Positions 1 through 10,318 are shown, counted from the first letter of the stretch. The stretch is DNA of 64,000 nucleotides from Thauera sp. K11 (GCF_002354895.1 NZ_CP023439.1:1054001-1118000); one strand, 5' to 3'. Translations and numbers: made by a program. The notes: generated by a model not told the origin, from the letters alone.

Positions 1-926
1 TGAGCAAGAAAATCAAGTGCGCGCTGATCGGTCCGGGCAACATCGGCACCGACCTGCTCTACAAACTGAAGCGCAGCCCGGTGCTGGAGCCGGTGTGGAT
101 GGTCGGCATCGACGCCACGTCCGAGGGCCTTGCCCGTGCGCGCGAAATGGGCCTGAAGACCACCGCCGAGGGCGTCGATGGCCTGCTGCCGCACGTCCGC
201 GAAGACGGCATCCAGATCGCCTTCGACGCGACCTCGGCTTACGTGCATGCCGAGAACAGCCGCAAGCTCAACGAGCTGGGCGTGCTGATGATCGACCTCA
301 CGCCGGCGGCGATCGGCCCCTACTGCGTGCCGCCGGTCAATCTGATCGAGCACGTCGGCAAGGGCGAGATCAACGTGAACATGGTCACCTGCGGCGGCCA
401 GGCGACGATCCCGATGGTGGCCGCGGTGTCGCGCGTGCAGCCGGTGAAGTACGGCGAGATCATCGCCACCGTGTCGAGCAAGTCGGCCGGCCCGGGCACG
501 CGCAAGAACATCGACGAATTCACCCGCACCACCGCGGGCGCGGTCGAACGCGTGGGCGGCGCCAGGCAGGGCAAGGCGATCATCATCCTGAACCCGGCCG
601 AGCCGCCGCTCATCATGCGCGACACGGTGCACTGCCTGACCGAGGACGAGCCCGACCAGGCGAAGATCACCGAGTCGATCCACGCCATGATCCGCGAAGT
701 GCAGAAGTACGTCCCCGGCTACAAGCTGGTCAACGGCCCGGTGTTCGACGGCAACCGCGTGTCGGTCTTCCTCGAGGTGGAAGGGCTGGGCGACTACCTG
801 CCCAAGTACGCCGGCAACCTCGACATCATGACTGCGGCGGCGGCGCGTACTGCGGAGATGTTCGCCGAAGAGATCCTCTCCGGCCGTCTCACCCTCGAAC
901 CCAACCGTGCCGTCATGGCAGCCTGA
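1..926 (+). CDS. dmpF: Acetaldehyde dehydrogenase (acylating), 5' end cut by one base
   Basis: Converts acetaldehyde, NAD+ and CoA to acetyl-CoA, the last step of the meta-cleavage pathway, normally in a channelling complex with the aldolase encoded next. The window opens with TG followed by AGC AAG AAA, so only the A of the presumed ATG is missing and the protein is essentially complete at about 308 residues, the usual family length. The N-terminus carries the Rossmann signature GPGNIGTDL. The catalytic cysteine lies in [11 protein letters not shown] at about residue 131. The aldolase gene begins within about 12 bases of the stop, so the two are co-transcribed. MhpF is an equivalent name; DmpF is preferred because of the 4-oxalocrotonate tautomerase gene downstream. 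Confidence 0.95.
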   Translation, partial: SKKIKCALIGPGNIGTDLLYKLKRSPVLEPVWMVGIDATSEGLARAREMGLKTTAEGVDGLLPHVREDGIQIAFDATSAYVHAENSRKLNELGVLMIDLTPAAIGPYCVPPVNLIEHVGKGEINVNMVTCGGQATIPMVAAVSRVQPVKYGEIIATVSSKSAGPGTRKNIDEFTRTTAGAVERVGGARQGKAIIILNPAEPPLIMRDTVHCLTEDEPDQAKITESIHAMIREVQKYVPGYKLVNGPVFDGNRVSVFLEVEGLGDYLPKYAGNLDIMTAAAARTAEMFAEEILSGRLTLEPNRAVMAA

Positions 927-937
927 AGGAGATGAGC

Positions 938-1969
938 ATGGATCTTCACGGCAAGAAAATCACCCTGCACGACATGACCCTGCGCGACGGGATGCACCCG
1001 AAGCGCCACCTGATGACGCTCGAGCAGATGAAGAGCATCGCGGTGGGCCTGGACGAGGCGGGCGTGCCGCTGATCGAGGTCACCCACGGCGACGGCCTGG
1101 GCGGCAGCTCGGTCAACTACGGCTTTCCGGCGCACACCGACGAGGAATACCTCGGCACCGTGATCCCGCTGATGAAGCGCGCCAAGGTGTCGGCGCTGCT
1201 GCTGCCGGGCATCGGCACGGTCGATCACCTCAAGATGGCGTTCGATCTGGGCGTGTCGACGATCCGAGTGGCCACCCACTGCACCGAGGCGGACGTCTCC
1301 GAGCAGCACATCGGCATGGCCAGGAAGCTCGGCATGGACACCGTCGGCTTCCTGATGATGAGCCACATGAACAGCACGGAAGGGCTGATCGGCCAGGCCA
1401 GGCTGATGGAAGGCTACGGCGCCAACTGCATCTACATCACCGACTCGGCCGGCTACATGCTGCCCGACGAAGTGAGGACCAAGCTGGGCGCGGTGCGCGA
1501 GGCCCTCAAGCCGGAAACCGAGCTGGGCTTCCACGGCCATCACAACCTGGCCATGGGCGTGGCCAACTCGATCGCGGCGATCGAAGTCGGTGCCAACCGC
1601 GTCGATGCGGCTGCCGCGGGCCTGGGTGCGGGCGCCGGCAACACCCCGATGGAGGTGCTGGTGGCGGTGTGCGCGCGCATGGGCATCGAGACCGGCGTGG
1701 ACGTGTTCAAGATCCAGGACGTGGCCGAAGAGCTCGTGGTGCCCATCATGGACTTCCCGATCCGCTGCGACCGCGACGCGCTCACGCTGGGCTATGCCGG
1801 CGTGTACGGCTCCTTCCTGCTGTTCGCCAAGCGCGCCGAGAAGAAGTACGGCATTCCGGCGCGCGAACTGCTGGTCGAGCTGGGCCGCCGCGGCATGGTC
1901 GGCGGGCAGGAAGACATGATCGAGGACACCGCGATCACGATGGCGAAGGCGCGCCAGCAGGCGGCCTGA
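938..1969 (+). CDS. dmpG: 4-hydroxy-2-oxovalerate aldolase
   Basis: Cleaves 4-hydroxy-2-oxovalerate to pyruvate and acetaldehyde, and passes the aldehyde to the DmpF partner encoded just upstream. The N-terminus has the HMGL-like TIM-barrel signature [10 protein letters not shown], where the aspartate binds the divalent metal. [11 protein letters not shown] near residue 195 supplies the metal histidines. Length is 343 residues, normal for the family. Two in-frame ATGs lie six bases apart. AAGGAG overlaps the dmpF stop and sits 6 bases before the second ATG but directly abuts the first, so the second (MDLHGKK) was chosen. The reading frame is unbroken. Confidence 0.95.
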   Translation: MDLHGKKITLHDMTLRDGMHPKRHLMTLEQMKSIAVGLDEAGVPLIEVTHGDGLGGSSVNYGFPAHTDEEYLGTVIPLMKRAKVSALLLPGIGTVDHLKMAFDLGVSTIRVATHCTEADVSEQHIGMARKLGMDTVGFLMMSHMNSTEGLIGQARLMEGYGANCIYITDSAGYMLPDEVRTKLGAVREALKPETELGFHGHHNLAMGVANSIAAIEVGANRVDAAAAGLGAGAGNTPMEVLVAVCARMGIETGVDVFKIQDVAEELVVPIMDFPIRCDRDALTLGYAGVYGSFLLFAKRAEKKYGIPARELLVELGRRGMVGGQEDMIEDTAITMAKARQQAA

Positions 1970-2077
1970 ACACCCTCGCCGCGCGTACCGGGTCCGGTGC
2001 GCGCGGCGGCGGACGGATTGGATGGATGCGGTGACTGCCCGCTGCGGGCCGAGCCGCGCTGAACAGGGAGGGTAGCT

Positions 2078-2269
2078 ATGCCGTTGGCCGAAATCACGAT
2101 GATCGAAGGGCGTACCGAAGACCAGAAGCGTGCGGTGATCGAGAAGGTCACGCAGGCGCTGGTGGAGGCGGTGGGCGCTCCCATCCAGACCGTGCGCGTC
2201 GTCATCCGCGAGGTTCCGAAGACGAACTGGGGTATCGGCGGGGTGTCTGCGAAGGATCTGGGGCGCTGA
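2078..2269 (+). CDS. dmpI: 4-oxalocrotonate tautomerase
   Basis: A 63-codon tautomerase-superfamily protein that isomerises 2-hydroxymuconate (4-oxalocrotonate) in the dehydrogenase branch of meta-cleavage. After removal of Met the catalytic Pro1 is exposed. Arg11 and Arg39, known substrate-binding residues of 4-OT, are in place, and Trp50 replaces the classical Phe50. The mature length of 62 matches the hexameric 4-OT family. A strong GGAGG ribosome-binding site precedes the ATG. It lies about 108 bases after dmpG on the same strand. XylH is an equivalent name. Confidence 0.92.
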   Translation: MPLAEITMIEGRTEDQKRAVIEKVTQALVEAVGAPIQTVRVVIREVPKTNWGIGGVSAKDLGR

Positions 2270-2427
2270 TACGGGAGCGGACCGTCGATGCGATGCGCAG
2301 TCCGGCATCGGCTGCGATATGACCTCTCGATTTCATTCGGCCGGAAGCGCTTGCGACCGGCCGAATGCTTTCCGGGATTCGAGATGCCGCGCCGCGCGCG
2401 GCGAGCCATGATGTTGAAGGTGAATGA

Positions 2428-3018
2428 ATGAGTGAAGCGACGAAAGCTGCAGGCACCGCACCCGCGGGCCCGGCACCGGTGACGCGCATTGCGCGGCGCC
2501 ACGCGCGGCAAGGCCACGAAGCGGAATACGAGGCCCGGATTCGCGAGATGTTCGTCAAGCTGCGCGCCTTTCACGGCTTCATGGGCGCGGACCTGATTCC
2601 GCCCGAGCAGCCGGGGGGCTGCTACCAGGTGGTGGTCAATTTCGCCTCCGAGGCGGACCTGCAGGCATGGGACGACTCGGCCGTGCGCACCGAGATGCAC
2701 AAGCGCATACGCGAGGTGGCCGAGGACGAGCCCGACTACCGCCGCCTGAGCGGGCTCGAGGCGTGGTTCGCCGGCGTGGTGGTGCCCGCGTCGATGCATC
2801 CGCCGCGTTTTCGCATGGCGGTCGTGACCTGGATGGGCATCTTCCCGGTGGTGTCCTTCTACCTGTGGCTGGTGTCGCTGTGGCCCGGCTTCTTCGAGCA
2901 GCCCTTCCTGCCGCGTACCGCGGTGTTCACCGCGGTGATCGTGGTGACGATGACCTGGGTGGTGATGCCGCGCCTGACGAAGCTCATGCGCGGCTGGCTG
3001 AATCCGCAGCAGAAGTAG
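2428..3018 (+). CDS. ABM-domain protein with two C-terminal membrane segments
   Basis: A 196-residue protein. Residues about 18-115 resemble an antibiotic biosynthesis monooxygenase (ABM) ferredoxin-like domain: an R-H-x-R-x-G-H-E-x-E-Y-E opening, then a YQVVVNFAS strand and DLQAW, as in many small ABM enzymes and sensors. The remainder has two hydrophobic stretches, about 134-153 and 163-181, ending in a basic tail, so it is probably anchored in the inner membrane with the ABM domain cytoplasmic. Proteins of this layout are known but their function is not established. It follows the tautomerase gene on the same strand after about 160 bases, so co-expression with the aromatic pathway is possible but not shown. 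Confidence 0.75.
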   Translation: MSEATKAAGTAPAGPAPVTRIARRHARQGHEAEYEARIREMFVKLRAFHGFMGADLIPPEQPGGCYQVVVNFASEADLQAWDDSAVRTEMHKRIREVAEDEPDYRRLSGLEAWFAGVVVPASMHPPRFRMAVVTWMGIFPVVSFYLWLVSLWPGFFEQPFLPRTAVFTAVIVVTMTWVVMPRLTKLMRGWLNPQQK

Positions 3019-3082
3019 TAGGCGGCAGCGGCCGGGGCGCTCCGGGCCGCTGCCGCGCGGCGGGAAAGGCGGGTGGGTCGGG

Positions 3083-3088
3083 TATAAT
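3083..3088 (+). promoter_or_regulatory. Candidate -10 box before purL
   Basis: A perfect TATAAT lies 59 bases before the purL ATG. No convincing TTGACA lies 16-18 bases upstream, so this is a -10 candidate only. Confidence 0.4.
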
Positions 3089-3147
3089 TTCGGGCTTCCG
3101 CAGGCGTGCAAAGCCTGGGAAGCCTTCTCATTCCCGCCTCGACCGAC

Positions 3148-6100
3148 ATGACCCCGATCCTGAAACTGCGTGGCGCTGCGGCGCTGTCCCGTACCCGTCT
3201 GGAACGTCTTTCCCGCGCCGCGGGCGAGGTCCTGGCCAGGTTGAAGGGGCTCGCGGCCGAGCATTGGTACTTCGTCGAATTGTCGGCACCGCTGGCGGCC
3301 GGCGAACAGGAGCGCCTGGTCGATCTGCTCGGCGCCCGCCCGGAAACCGCGCAGGCTCCCGCCGGCACCCTGCTGCTGGTGGTGCCGCGCCTGGGCACGA
3401 TCTCCCCGTGGTCGTCGAAGGCGACCGACATCGCGCGCCAGTGCGGTTTCGACAAGGTCGTGCGCATCGAGCGCGGCACCGCCTACACGGTCGATGCGAG
3501 GGATGCGGACGGCAACTCCGCCCTGCTCGCGCTGCTGCACGACCGCATGACCGAATCGGTGCTGCCGGCGCTGGACAAGGCCGACGAACTCTTCCACCAC
3601 TATGCGCCGCAGCCGCTGACCTCGGTCGACATCCTCGGCGGCGGGCGCGCCGCGCTCGAGGCGGCCAACGGCGAACTGGGGCTGGCGCTGTCGGAGGACG
3701 AGATCGACTACCTGGTCGAGAACTTCGTCCGCATGGGGCGCAACCCGACCGACGTCGAGCTGATGATGTTCGCCCAGGCGAACTCCGAGCACTGCCGCCA
3801 CAAGATCTTCAACGCCGACTGGGTCATCGACGCGCGGCCGATGGACAAGACCCTGTTCGGCATGATCAAGGACACGCACAAGGCTCATCCGCAGGGCACG
3901 GTGGTGGCCTATTCGGACAACGCCTCCGTCATCGAGGGCGCCGCCATCGAGCGCCTGTACCCGGACGCCGACGGCGTCTGGCGCTATCACTCCGAGCAGA
4001 CCCACATCCTCGCCAAGGTCGAGACGCACAACCATCCGACGGCCATCTCGCCCTTTCCGGGCGCGGCGACCGGCGCCGGCGGCGAGATCCGCGACGAAGG
4101 CGCCACCGGCCGCGGCTCGCGGCCGAAGGCGGGGCTGGCCGGCTTCTCGGTGTCCAACCTGAACATCCCCGGCTTCGAGCAGCCCTGGGAGAAGCCCTAC
4201 GGCAAGCCGGAGCGCATCGCCTCGGCGCTCGACATCATGATCGAGGGCCCCATCGGCGCCGCCGCGTTCAATAACGAATTCGGCCGCCCGAACCTCGCCG
4301 GCTACTTCCGCAGCTTCGAGCAGGAAGTGCAGGGCGAGGTGCGCGGCTACCACAAGCCGATCATGATCGCCGGCGGCGTCGGCAACATCCAGGCGCAGCA
4401 GTCGGAGAAGCCGGTCTTCCCGCCCGGCACGCTGCTGATCCAGCTCGGCGGCCCCGGCATGCTGATCGGCCTGGGCGGCGGCGCGGCGTCGTCGATGGCC
4501 ACCGGCACCAATACCGCCGACCTCGACTTCGCCTCGGTGCAGCGCGGCAACCCCGAGATCCAGCGCCGCTGCCAGGAAGTGATCGACGCCTGCTGGCAGA
4601 TGGGCGAGCGCAACCCGATCATCGCCATCCACGACGTCGGCGCCGGCGGCCTGTCGAACGCGATGCCCGAGCTTGCCGACCATGCCGGCCTCGGCGCGCA
4701 TTTCGAACTGCGCGAGGTCCACATCGAAGAGCCGGGCATGAGCCCGCGCGAGATCTGGTCGAACGAGTCGCAGGAGCGCTACGTGATCGCCGTCGCGCCG
4801 CAGGACCTCGAACGGTTCCGCGCCTTCTGCGAGCGCGAGCGCTGCCCCTTCGCGGTGCTGGGCACGGCTTCCGCCGACGGCCGCCTCACCGTCACCGACC
4901 GCCATTTCGGCAACAAGCCGGTCGACATGGACATGAAGGTGCTGCTCGGCAAGCCGCCGAAGATGACGCGCGACGTATCGCGCCGCGCCGTCTTCCTGCC
5001 GCCGTTCGACGTGACCGACATCGACCTGAAGGAAGCCGGCTTGCGCGTGCTGCGCATGCCGGCGGTGGCGGGCAAGGGTTTTCTCATCACCATCGGCGAC
5101 CGCTCGGTGGGCGGCCTGACCGCGCGCGACCAGTTCGTCGGCCCGTGGCAGGTTCCGGTGTCCGACGTCGCCGTCACCGCGATGAGCTTCCACGGCTACC
5201 GCGGCGAAGCCTTCGCGATGGGCGAGCGCACCCCGCTGGCCTGCATCGACGCGCCAGCCTCCGGGCGCATGGCGATCGGCGAGGCGATCACCAACATCGC
5301 CGCCGCCGACATCGCCGGCATCGGCGACGTCAAGCTGTCGGCGAACTGGATGGCCGCCGCCGGCCATCGCGGCGAGGATGCCGGGCTGTTCGACACGGTG
5401 AAGGCCGTCTCCGAATTCTGCATCGCCGCCGGCCTGTCCATCCCGGTCGGCAAGGACTCGCTGTCGATGCGCACGGCGTGGAGCGAGAACGGCGAGGACA
5501 AGCAGGTGGTCGCCCCGCTGTCGCTGATCGCCACCGCCTTCGCGCCGGTGCAGGACAGCCGCCGCACGCTCACCCCGCAATTGCAGCTCCCCGAAGGCGT
5601 GGACACCGACCTGCTGCTGATCGACCTCGGCAACGGCAGGAACCGCCTCGGCGGCTCGGTGCTGGCCCAGGCCTACGGCACGGTGGGCGAACATGCGCCC
5701 GACGTCGATCCGGCCCAGCTCGCCGCCTTCTTCGCCACGATCCAGCGCCTGCGCGGCGACGGCCTGCTGCTGGCCTACCACGACCGCAGCGACGGCGGGC
5801 TCTTCGCCACCGTGTGCGAGATGGCCTTCGCGGCCAGGTGCGGCCTGTCGCTGGTGCTCGATACCGTGTGCTACGACCACTACATGAACGACGTCGACGG
5901 CCTGGAGAAGAGGCCCGACACGCTGAAAGGCCGCTTCGGCGACAAGCTCTTCGCCGGCCTCTTCGCCGAGGAACTGGGCGCGGTGATCCAGATCCGCCGC
6001 GACGACCGCGCGCGGATCACCGAGGTCTTGCGCGAAGCGAAGCTGACCTATCACTTCATCGGCGAGCCCAACGACAAGGACGAGATCCGCTTCCGCCGCA

Positions 6101-7083
6101 ACGCCAGGCTGGTGTTCGGCGCGGGCCGCAGCGAACTGCTGCAGGCGTGGTCCGAAACCGGCTACCGCATCGCCCGCCTGCGCGACGACGCCGACAGCGT
6201 GCAGCAGGAATTCGATGGCCTGGCCGATGCGGCCGACCCCGGCCTGTCGGTGTCGCTGTCCTTCGACGCCACCGAGGACGTCGCCGCGCCCTTCATCGCC
6301 ACCGGTGCGCGTCCGCAGGTCGCGGTGCTGCGCGAGCAGGGCGTGAATTCGCAGGTCGAGATGGCCGCCGCCTTCGAGCGCGCCGGCTTCGCCCCGGTGG
6401 ACGTCCATATGTCCGACCTGCAGTCCGGGCGCATCGGCCTGGCCGGTTTCCACGGCCTGGCGGCCTGCGGCGGCTTTTCCTACGGCGACGTGCTCGGCGC
6501 GGGGCAGGGCTGGGCGAAGTCCATCCTGTTCAACCCCGGGCTGCGTGCCGAATTCGAGGCATTCTTCCGCCGCGGCGACACGTTCGCGCTGGGTGTCTGC
6601 AATGGCTGCCAGATGATGGCGCACCTCGCCCCCATCATCCCCGGCGCCGAGGCATGGCCGACCTTCCACCGCAACCGCAGCGAGCAGTTCGAGGCGCGCT
6701 TCGCGATGGTCGAGGTGGTCGACAGCCCGTCCATCCTGTTCCGCGGCATGGCCGGCAGCCGCATGCCCATCGTCGTCAGCCACGGCGAAGGCCGCGCGGT
6801 GTTCGCACGGGAAGCCGACCGCGCCGGCGCGCTGCTCGCGCTGCGCCACGTGGACAACTACGGCAGGCCAACCGAGGCGTATCCGAAGAACCCCAATGGC
6901 TCGCCGGACGGCGTCACCGGCTTCACCACCGCCGACGGCCGCTTCACGATCATGATGCCGCACCCGGAGCGCACCGCCCGCACCCTGCAGATGTCGTGGG
7001 CGCCGCAGTGGCTGGTCGACGAGAGCCCGGATGCCTCGCCCTGGCTGCGCATGTTCCGCAACGCGCGGGTCTGGCTCGGCTGA
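3148..7083 (+). CDS. purL: Phosphoribosylformylglycinamidine synthase
   Basis: Large single-chain FGAM synthase (1311 residues) that converts FGAR, glutamine and ATP to FGAM in purine synthesis. The N-terminal part is PurS-like, followed by the two FGAM synthase halves ([30 protein letters not shown]) and a C-terminal class I glutamine amidotransferase. The amidotransferase nucleophile is Cys1151 in GVCNGCQMM, and the His/Glu pair is in [11 protein letters not shown] at about 1272-1274. The ATG giving MTPILKLRG was chosen because it matches the usual PurL N-terminus; an in-frame GTG 42 bases upstream is less likely. It stands alone and converges with dksA. Confidence 0.97.
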   Translation: MTPILKLRGAAALSRTRLERLSRAAGEVLARLKGLAAEHWYFVELSAPLAAGEQERLVDLLGARPETAQAPAGTLLLVVPRLGTISPWSSKATDIARQCGFDKVVRIERGTAYTVDARDADGNSALLALLHDRMTESVLPALDKADELFHHYAPQPLTSVDILGGGRAALEAANGELGLALSEDEIDYLVENFVRMGRNPTDVELMMFAQANSEHCRHKIFNADWVIDARPMDKTLFGMIKDTHKAHPQGTVVAYSDNASVIEGAAIERLYPDADGVWRYHSEQTHILAKVETHNHPTAISPFPGAATGAGGEIRDEGATGRGSRPKAGLAGFSVSNLNIPGFEQPWEKPYGKPERIASALDIMIEGPIGAAAFNNEFGRPNLAGYFRSFEQEVQGEVRGYHKPIMIAGGVGNIQAQQSEKPVFPPGTLLIQLGGPGMLIGLGGGAASSMATGTNTADLDFASVQRGNPEIQRRCQEVIDACWQMGERNPIIAIHDVGAGGLSNAMPELADHAGLGAHFELREVHIEEPGMSPREIWSNESQERYVIAVAPQDLERFRAFCERERCPFAVLGTASADGRLTVTDRHFGNKPVDMDMKVLLGKPPKMTRDVSRRAVFLPPFDVTDIDLKEAGLRVLRMPAVAGKGFLITIGDRSVGGLTARDQFVGPWQVPVSDVAVTAMSFHGYRGEAFAMGERTPLACIDAPASGRMAIGEAITNIAAADIAGIGDVKLSANWMAAAGHRGEDAGLFDTVKAVSEFCIAAGLSIPVGKDSLSMRTAWSENGEDKQVVAPLSLIATAFAPVQDSRRTLTPQLQLPEGVDTDLLLIDLGNGRNRLGGSVLAQAYGTVGEHAPDVDPAQLAAFFATIQRLRGDGLLLAYHDRSDGGLFATVCEMAFAARCGLSLVLDTVCYDHYMNDVDGLEKRPDTLKGRFGDKLFAGLFAEELGAVIQIRRDDRARITEVLREAKLTYHFIGEPNDKDEIRFRRNARLVFGAGRSELLQAWSETGYRIARLRDDADSVQQEFDGLADAADPGLSVSLSFDATEDVAAPFIATGARPQVAVLREQGVNSQVEMAAAFERAGFAPVDVHMSDLQSGRIGLAGFHGLAACGGFSYGDVLGAGQGWAKSILFNPGLRAEFEAFFRRGDTFALGVCNGCQMMAHLAPIIPGAEAWPTFHRNRSEQFEARFAMVEVVDSPSILFRGMAGSRMPIVVSHGEGRAVFAREADRAGALLALRHVDNYGRPTEAYPKNPNGSPDGVTGFTTADGRFTIMMPHPERTARTLQMSWAPQWLVDESPDASPWLRMFRNARVWLG

Positions 7084-7132
7084 GCCGGGCGGGCGCGCCC
7101 CGGCGGCGATGCGGGGCGGGCGTCGGCGGGCG

Positions 7133-7567
7133 TCAGCCGCCCATCATGCGGCGGCGGCGCTCGTGGAGTTCCTGGGCCTCGATGCTGTAGGTGGCGGTCG
7201 GCCGCGCCAGCAGGCGGGCGATGCCGATCGGCTCGCCGCTTTCCTCGCACCAGCCGTAGCTGCCGTTGTCGATGCGCGTGATGGCTTCGTCGATCTTGTG
7301 CAGCAGCTTGCGTTCGCGGTCGCGCACGCGCAGTTCGAGGGTGTGGTCTTCTTCCAGCGAGGCGCGGTCCGCCGGGTCGGCCGGGGATTCGAATTCCTGC
7401 AGATGCAGCGTCGTCCGGTGCGCCGAGTCCAGCAGCGCATCGCGCTCGCGCAGCAAGAGCGCCCGGAAAAAGGCGAGCTGCCGCGGCGACATGTAGTCAT
7501 CTTCCGGCGCGGCCAGCAGTTCGGCTTCGGTCGGCAGCCTGTCAGGCGTCAGCAACTTCCCTGTCAT
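7133..7567 (-). CDS. dksA: RNA polymerase-binding transcription factor DksA
   Basis: A 144-residue DksA/TraR-family protein that binds the RNA polymerase secondary channel and works with ppGpp. The N-terminal coiled-coil region contains AFFRALLLRERDALL and the acidic tip ASLEEDHTLELRVRDRE. The C-terminal zinc-finger region reads GWCEESGEPIGIARLLARPTA then YSIEAQELHE. Only one of the four classical zinc cysteines remains, the others being Ser, Ser and Ala positions. Such cysteine-poor DksA versions occur in Pseudomonas DksA2 and some proteobacterial main DksA proteins. The ATG follows a GAGGAGAAAC-type ribosome-binding site. It converges with purL. Confidence 0.93.
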   Translation of the reverse strand: MTGKLLTPDRLPTEAELLAAPEDDYMSPRQLAFFRALLLRERDALLDSAHRTTLHLQEFESPADPADRASLEEDHTLELRVRDRERKLLHKIDEAITRIDNGSYGWCEESGEPIGIARLLARPTATYSIEAQELHERRRRMMGG

Positions 7568-7887
7568 GGTGTTTCTCCTCGGGTCACTGTGTGTTGAGGA
7601 TCGCCGCGAAGGACGATGTGTCGTGGGCGGGGAGCGACTCCCGCCACGATACACGCCTAAGCCGGCGCCGGATACGGGGGCGGTCCGCGCCTCCGCCCGG
7701 CCGCCGCATCCTCTCCGTCTTCCATGACATTCGTTGCTGCGGGCCGGGCAGAATGCGGAAGGCGCCATTCCCACGGGGCGCTGCCGGCCGGCTGCCGTTT
7801 CCCGCAGGCTGGCGGGGCGCGCCCGCAGCGGGGCGGAATGCGCGAAAGGGGCCGAAGCCCCTTTCGCGTTCCTGCGCCGGGAAGTCC
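7568..7887. other. 320-base gap between dksA and the barrel gene
   Basis: No coding signal was seen. On the minus strand this is the dksA leader and the 3' region of the upstream barrel gene. It holds an imperfect, G/C-rich inverted repeat at 7618-7654 (about 14 paired bases around a CGA loop) and the terminator described separately. No clear -35/-10 pair for dksA was recognised. Confidence 0.5.
7841..7868 (-). terminator. Hairpin terminator after the barrel gene
   Basis: A perfect 12-bp inverted repeat, CGCGAAAGGGGC / GCCCCTTTCGCG, with a four-base loop sits 20 bases after the stop of the minus-strand barrel gene. No strong T-run follows on the minus strand, so efficiency is uncertain. Confidence 0.6.
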
Positions 7888-8769
7888 TCAGAACACTTTG
7901 AGCAGGCGCAGATTCACGCGGCTGTCTTCCTTCGGACCGTTGTCCACCGAGATGTCCTTGCCGACGTTGGCGATCAACTGGACGGTGGGCTCGACGAACC
8001 AGGCCGCGCCGATGGTGAATTTCGAGCGGTTGCTCTCGTCGTCCTGCCGCACGCCGCCGAGCTTGGTCTCGCCGCCCCAGTGGCGCGACAGGCTGGCGCG
8101 CAGGTCGAGCGCGTCGGTGACGTGGTAGCGCAGCCAGGCCTGCGCCTGATAGCTCACCGCCTGCTTGAGCGTGTCGCCGGCGGCGTTCGCCTTCTTGTTG
8201 TCGCCGTGGATCGTGGCATCGGCGACGAGGTCGATGGTGAATTTGTCCGACAGCCGGTTGATGTAGCCGGCCTGCAGGATGTGGCTGTAGCGGTCGGCGC
8301 CGATGTTGAGGGCGCGGTCGCGGTCGTAGTTGCCGGTCGGCGTCGACAGGAAATAGGTGAAGCCGAAGTATTCCCCCTTCTGCGGATCGTTCTTCAGCCA
8401 CAGGGTGGCGCCGAGCAGAGTGTCGCCCAGGCCGCCGGGGCTGTTGACGCCGGCGTCCGCCAGGGCGCCGCGGGTGTCGATGTCGACATAGGGCACGATG
8501 ATCTGCGGGTCGATGATGTAGTCGCCGATCTTCGTGAAATGCACGTAGCGCAGCAGCGCGGCGTCGGTGCGCAGGCTGCCGGCGCCCTTGCGCCCGTCCG
8601 CATACAGGTGGTCGACCTCGGCGTGCTGGTAGTAGAGCAGGGCGAGGTTGGTGCCCTCGGGCAGGGCGGTGTAGTCGCCGGCGTCCACGTCGAGCGCGCT
8701 GGCGGCGCCGGATGCGCACAATGCGGCGAGGGCGGCGGCGAGGTGGGTATGGCGGATCTGTCTTGTCAT
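7888..8769 (-). CDS. Outer-membrane beta-barrel protein, MetA-pathway/transporter family
   Basis: A 293-residue protein with a signal peptide (cleavage near ASGAASA-LDV) and alternating amphipathic strands ending in a terminal Phe, as outer-membrane barrels do. Its composition and motifs (ALPEGTNLALLYYQHA; LKNDPQKGEYFGFTYF; STPTGNYD) match the Phenol_MetA_deg/transporter family found beside aromatic and alcohol oxidation genes, which are thought to admit hydrophobic substrates. It is the third gene of a minus-strand set with cytochrome c and a solute-binding protein, 58 bases behind the latter, and a hairpin terminator follows. The substrate is unknown; uptake or export of an alcohol is only a guess from context. 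Confidence 0.8.
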   Translation of the reverse strand: MTRQIRHTHLAAALAALCASGAASALDVDAGDYTALPEGTNLALLYYQHAEVDHLYADGRKGAGSLRTDAALLRYVHFTKIGDYIIDPQIIVPYVDIDTRGALADAGVNSPGGLGDTLLGATLWLKNDPQKGEYFGFTYFLSTPTGNYDRDRALNIGADRYSHILQAGYINRLSDKFTIDLVADATIHGDNKKANAAGDTLKQAVSYQAQAWLRYHVTDALDLRASLSRHWGGETKLGGVRQDDESNRSKFTIGAAWFVEPTVQLIANVGKDISVDNGPKEDSRVNLRLLKVF

Positions 8770-8827
8770 CGTTTTGTCTCCTCGAGCGGTGGTGGGTGTG
8801 GCTGCTGCGGTTGAAACGGGTCGCGCT

Positions 8828-9685
8828 TCAGGGCGCGGTCAGGCTCAGGCCCTGTTCGGCGAACAGGCGGGCGACGGCGCCGGAGCGCTGCAGCTCGCCC
8901 AGGGCACGGCCGAGCGCTTCGGCCAGGGGCGTGGCTTCTGCCTTCACCGCCATGCCGAGCGGCCACTGGGCGACGCGCAGTTCGGGCAGGGCGAGGCGGT
9001 CCAGCGCGTAGCGGCCGGAGCCGGCGAGGGCGGCCTGCAGTTCGGTATGCGTGCCGAGCACGGCGGCGATCTCGCCGCGCTCGAGGGCCTCGACGGCGAG
9101 CGCGGGCGTGCGGAAGTGGCGTACGTTGCCGCGCAGGCGGCCGTTCAGCACCTGCATCAGGAAGTCGCTGGCATGGCTGTCGACTTCGGCGCCGATCAGC
9201 TCACGGGTGAAGACTTCCAGCCCGGCCGCGGCCGAGCCGGCCACCGGCGGCAGGCGCGCCGGGTCGCGCGCCACCGCCATGGTCTCGAGGTGATAGGGGC
9301 CGAAGATCGCCACCTTGTCGTTCTGCGCGGCGAAGCGGGCGTCGACCGGCACGTGCAGCATCACGTCGGCGGGGCGGGTGCCGAGGTAGTGGCCGCGCCA
9401 GACCATGTTGCGCAGGTCGTCGCTCATGTCCTCGCCCGGCTGGAACTCGACGAACTCGGCGCGCAGGCCGAGCTTGTCGGCGAGCGCCTTGCCCAGCGCG
9501 ACGTCGACGCCCTTGCCCTTGTACGAGTAGGGCGGGAAGTCGGCATACACCGCGATGCGCAGCGCGCCGGGCTGCTGCGTTTCGGGCGGGCCGCCGGCGG
9601 CGATGGCGCGGGCGGCGCCGGGCAGGGCGGCCTGGGCGAGCAGCGCGCCGGCGCCCAGCAGCAGGCGGCGGCGCTCAGTCCACAT
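8828..9685 (-). CDS. Periplasmic family 3 substrate-binding protein (PedG/MoxJ-like)
   Basis: A 285-residue periplasmic protein with a signal sequence that begins [13 protein letters not shown], resembling a Tat-type or basic Sec signal. The mature part has the SBP_bac_3 fold ([28 protein letters not shown] near residue 42). Proteins of this type accompany quinoprotein alcohol dehydrogenases (MoxJ in methanol oxidation, PedG beside PedF) and are thought to help assemble or serve the dehydrogenase rather than act in ABC import. No ABC permease or ATPase gene lies nearby, which fits that view. The start overlaps the end of the cytochrome gene by 11 bases, so translation is probably coupled. Confidence 0.82.
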   Translation of the reverse strand: MWTERRRLLLGAGALLAQAALPGAARAIAAGGPPETQQPGALRIAVYADFPPYSYKGKGVDVALGKALADKLGLRAEFVEFQPGEDMSDDLRNMVWRGHYLGTRPADVMLHVPVDARFAAQNDKVAIFGPYHLETMAVARDPARLPPVAGSAAAGLEVFTRELIGAEVDSHASDFLMQVLNGRLRGNVRHFRTPALAVEALERGEIAAVLGTHTELQAALAGSGRYALDRLALPELRVAQWPLGMAVKAEATPLAEALGRALGELQRSGAVARLFAEQGLSLTAP

Positions 9686-10112
9686 GGACGGTCTCCAGCC
9701 AGGCGCGGATGGCCCACATCGCTTCCTGGGTCAGCGTGCCTTCGAAGGGCGGCATGTAGACCGCGCCGTTGCGGGTCACGCCGTTGCGGATGCGCTGGAT
9801 GAAGTATTCGTCGCCGTCGTCGCCGGTGGGCAGCAGGCGCAGGTCGGGGGCGATGCCGCCGGACACGGCGCCGATGCCGTGACAGCGGGCGCAGTTCTGG
9901 TTGAAGGCCGAACTGCCGATGCGGATCGCGTCTTCGTTCTTGCGGTAGGGGTTCTTTTCCAACCAGCCGCCGCCGACCGGCTTGAGCACCGAGGTGTCGA
10001 CCGCCTGCGGCGTGACGTCGCCATGGGCCTGCGCGTGGCCGGCGGCTGCACCCAGCGCCGCGGCGAGGGCGGCCGAGCGCAGGGTGTGGGCGAGAGTCTC
10101 CTTGTTCATCAT
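9675..10112 (-). CDS. pedF: Cytochrome c-550 PedF-like
   Basis: A 145-residue secreted monohaem c-type cytochrome that probably accepts electrons from a periplasmic PQQ alcohol dehydrogenase. The signal peptide ends near GHAQAHGD. The haem site is CARCHG at about residues 77-82, and the distal methionine is likely in VYMPPFEG. The spacing and the sequence [22 protein letters not shown] match the PedF group. Two adjacent ATGs occur; the first follows AAGGTGG with 5 bases between. A minus-strand -24/-12 promoter lies about 90 bases upstream. The PQQ dehydrogenase gene itself is not in this window. Confidence 0.88.
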   Translation of the reverse strand: MMNKETLAHTLRSAALAAALGAAAGHAQAHGDVTPQAVDTSVLKPVGGGWLEKNPYRKNEDAIRIGSSAFNQNCARCHGIGAVSGGIAPDLRLLPTGDDGDEYFIQRIRNGVTRNGAVYMPPFEGTLTQEAMWAIRAWLETVHVD

Positions 10113-10198
10113 GTCTTCCACCTTTTTCCGTCGAGTGATGTGGGCGGCGGCGCGCCTGGATGCTTCGGGCAGGCGGCGGCGCCGGTGCGCAGGCCGAG

Positions 10199-10214
10199 TG
10201 CAAGCGGTGTGCCA
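10199..10214 (-). promoter_or_regulatory. Sigma-54 promoter for pedF
   Basis: Read on the minus strand the sequence is TGGCACACCGCTTGCA, which has GG and GC separated by exactly 10 bases and matches the -24/-12 consensus TGGCAC-N5-TTGCW. Transcription would start about 75 bases before the pedF ATG. Confidence 0.8.
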
Positions 10215-10318
10215 TTCGTGCGGCGGCGACGGCGGCGATGTGGGCGAATCCCGCTGCGGGCGGCGCTTTCGCGCCCGATCGCGGAGGGTCGGCGGTGCTG
10301 CCCGGCGGCGATCGCGCC

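Noticed and set aside
1792..6963. A 1723-codon open frame antisense to purL and dmpG
   Set aside because: Its sequence is a low-complexity shadow (runs of His, Ala, Arg, Gly, Val) caused by high GC; the plus-strand genes are clear family members.
7084..7132. Terminator between converging purL and dksA
   Set aside because: The GC-rich stretch has several weak pairings but no clean stem with a T-run on either strand.
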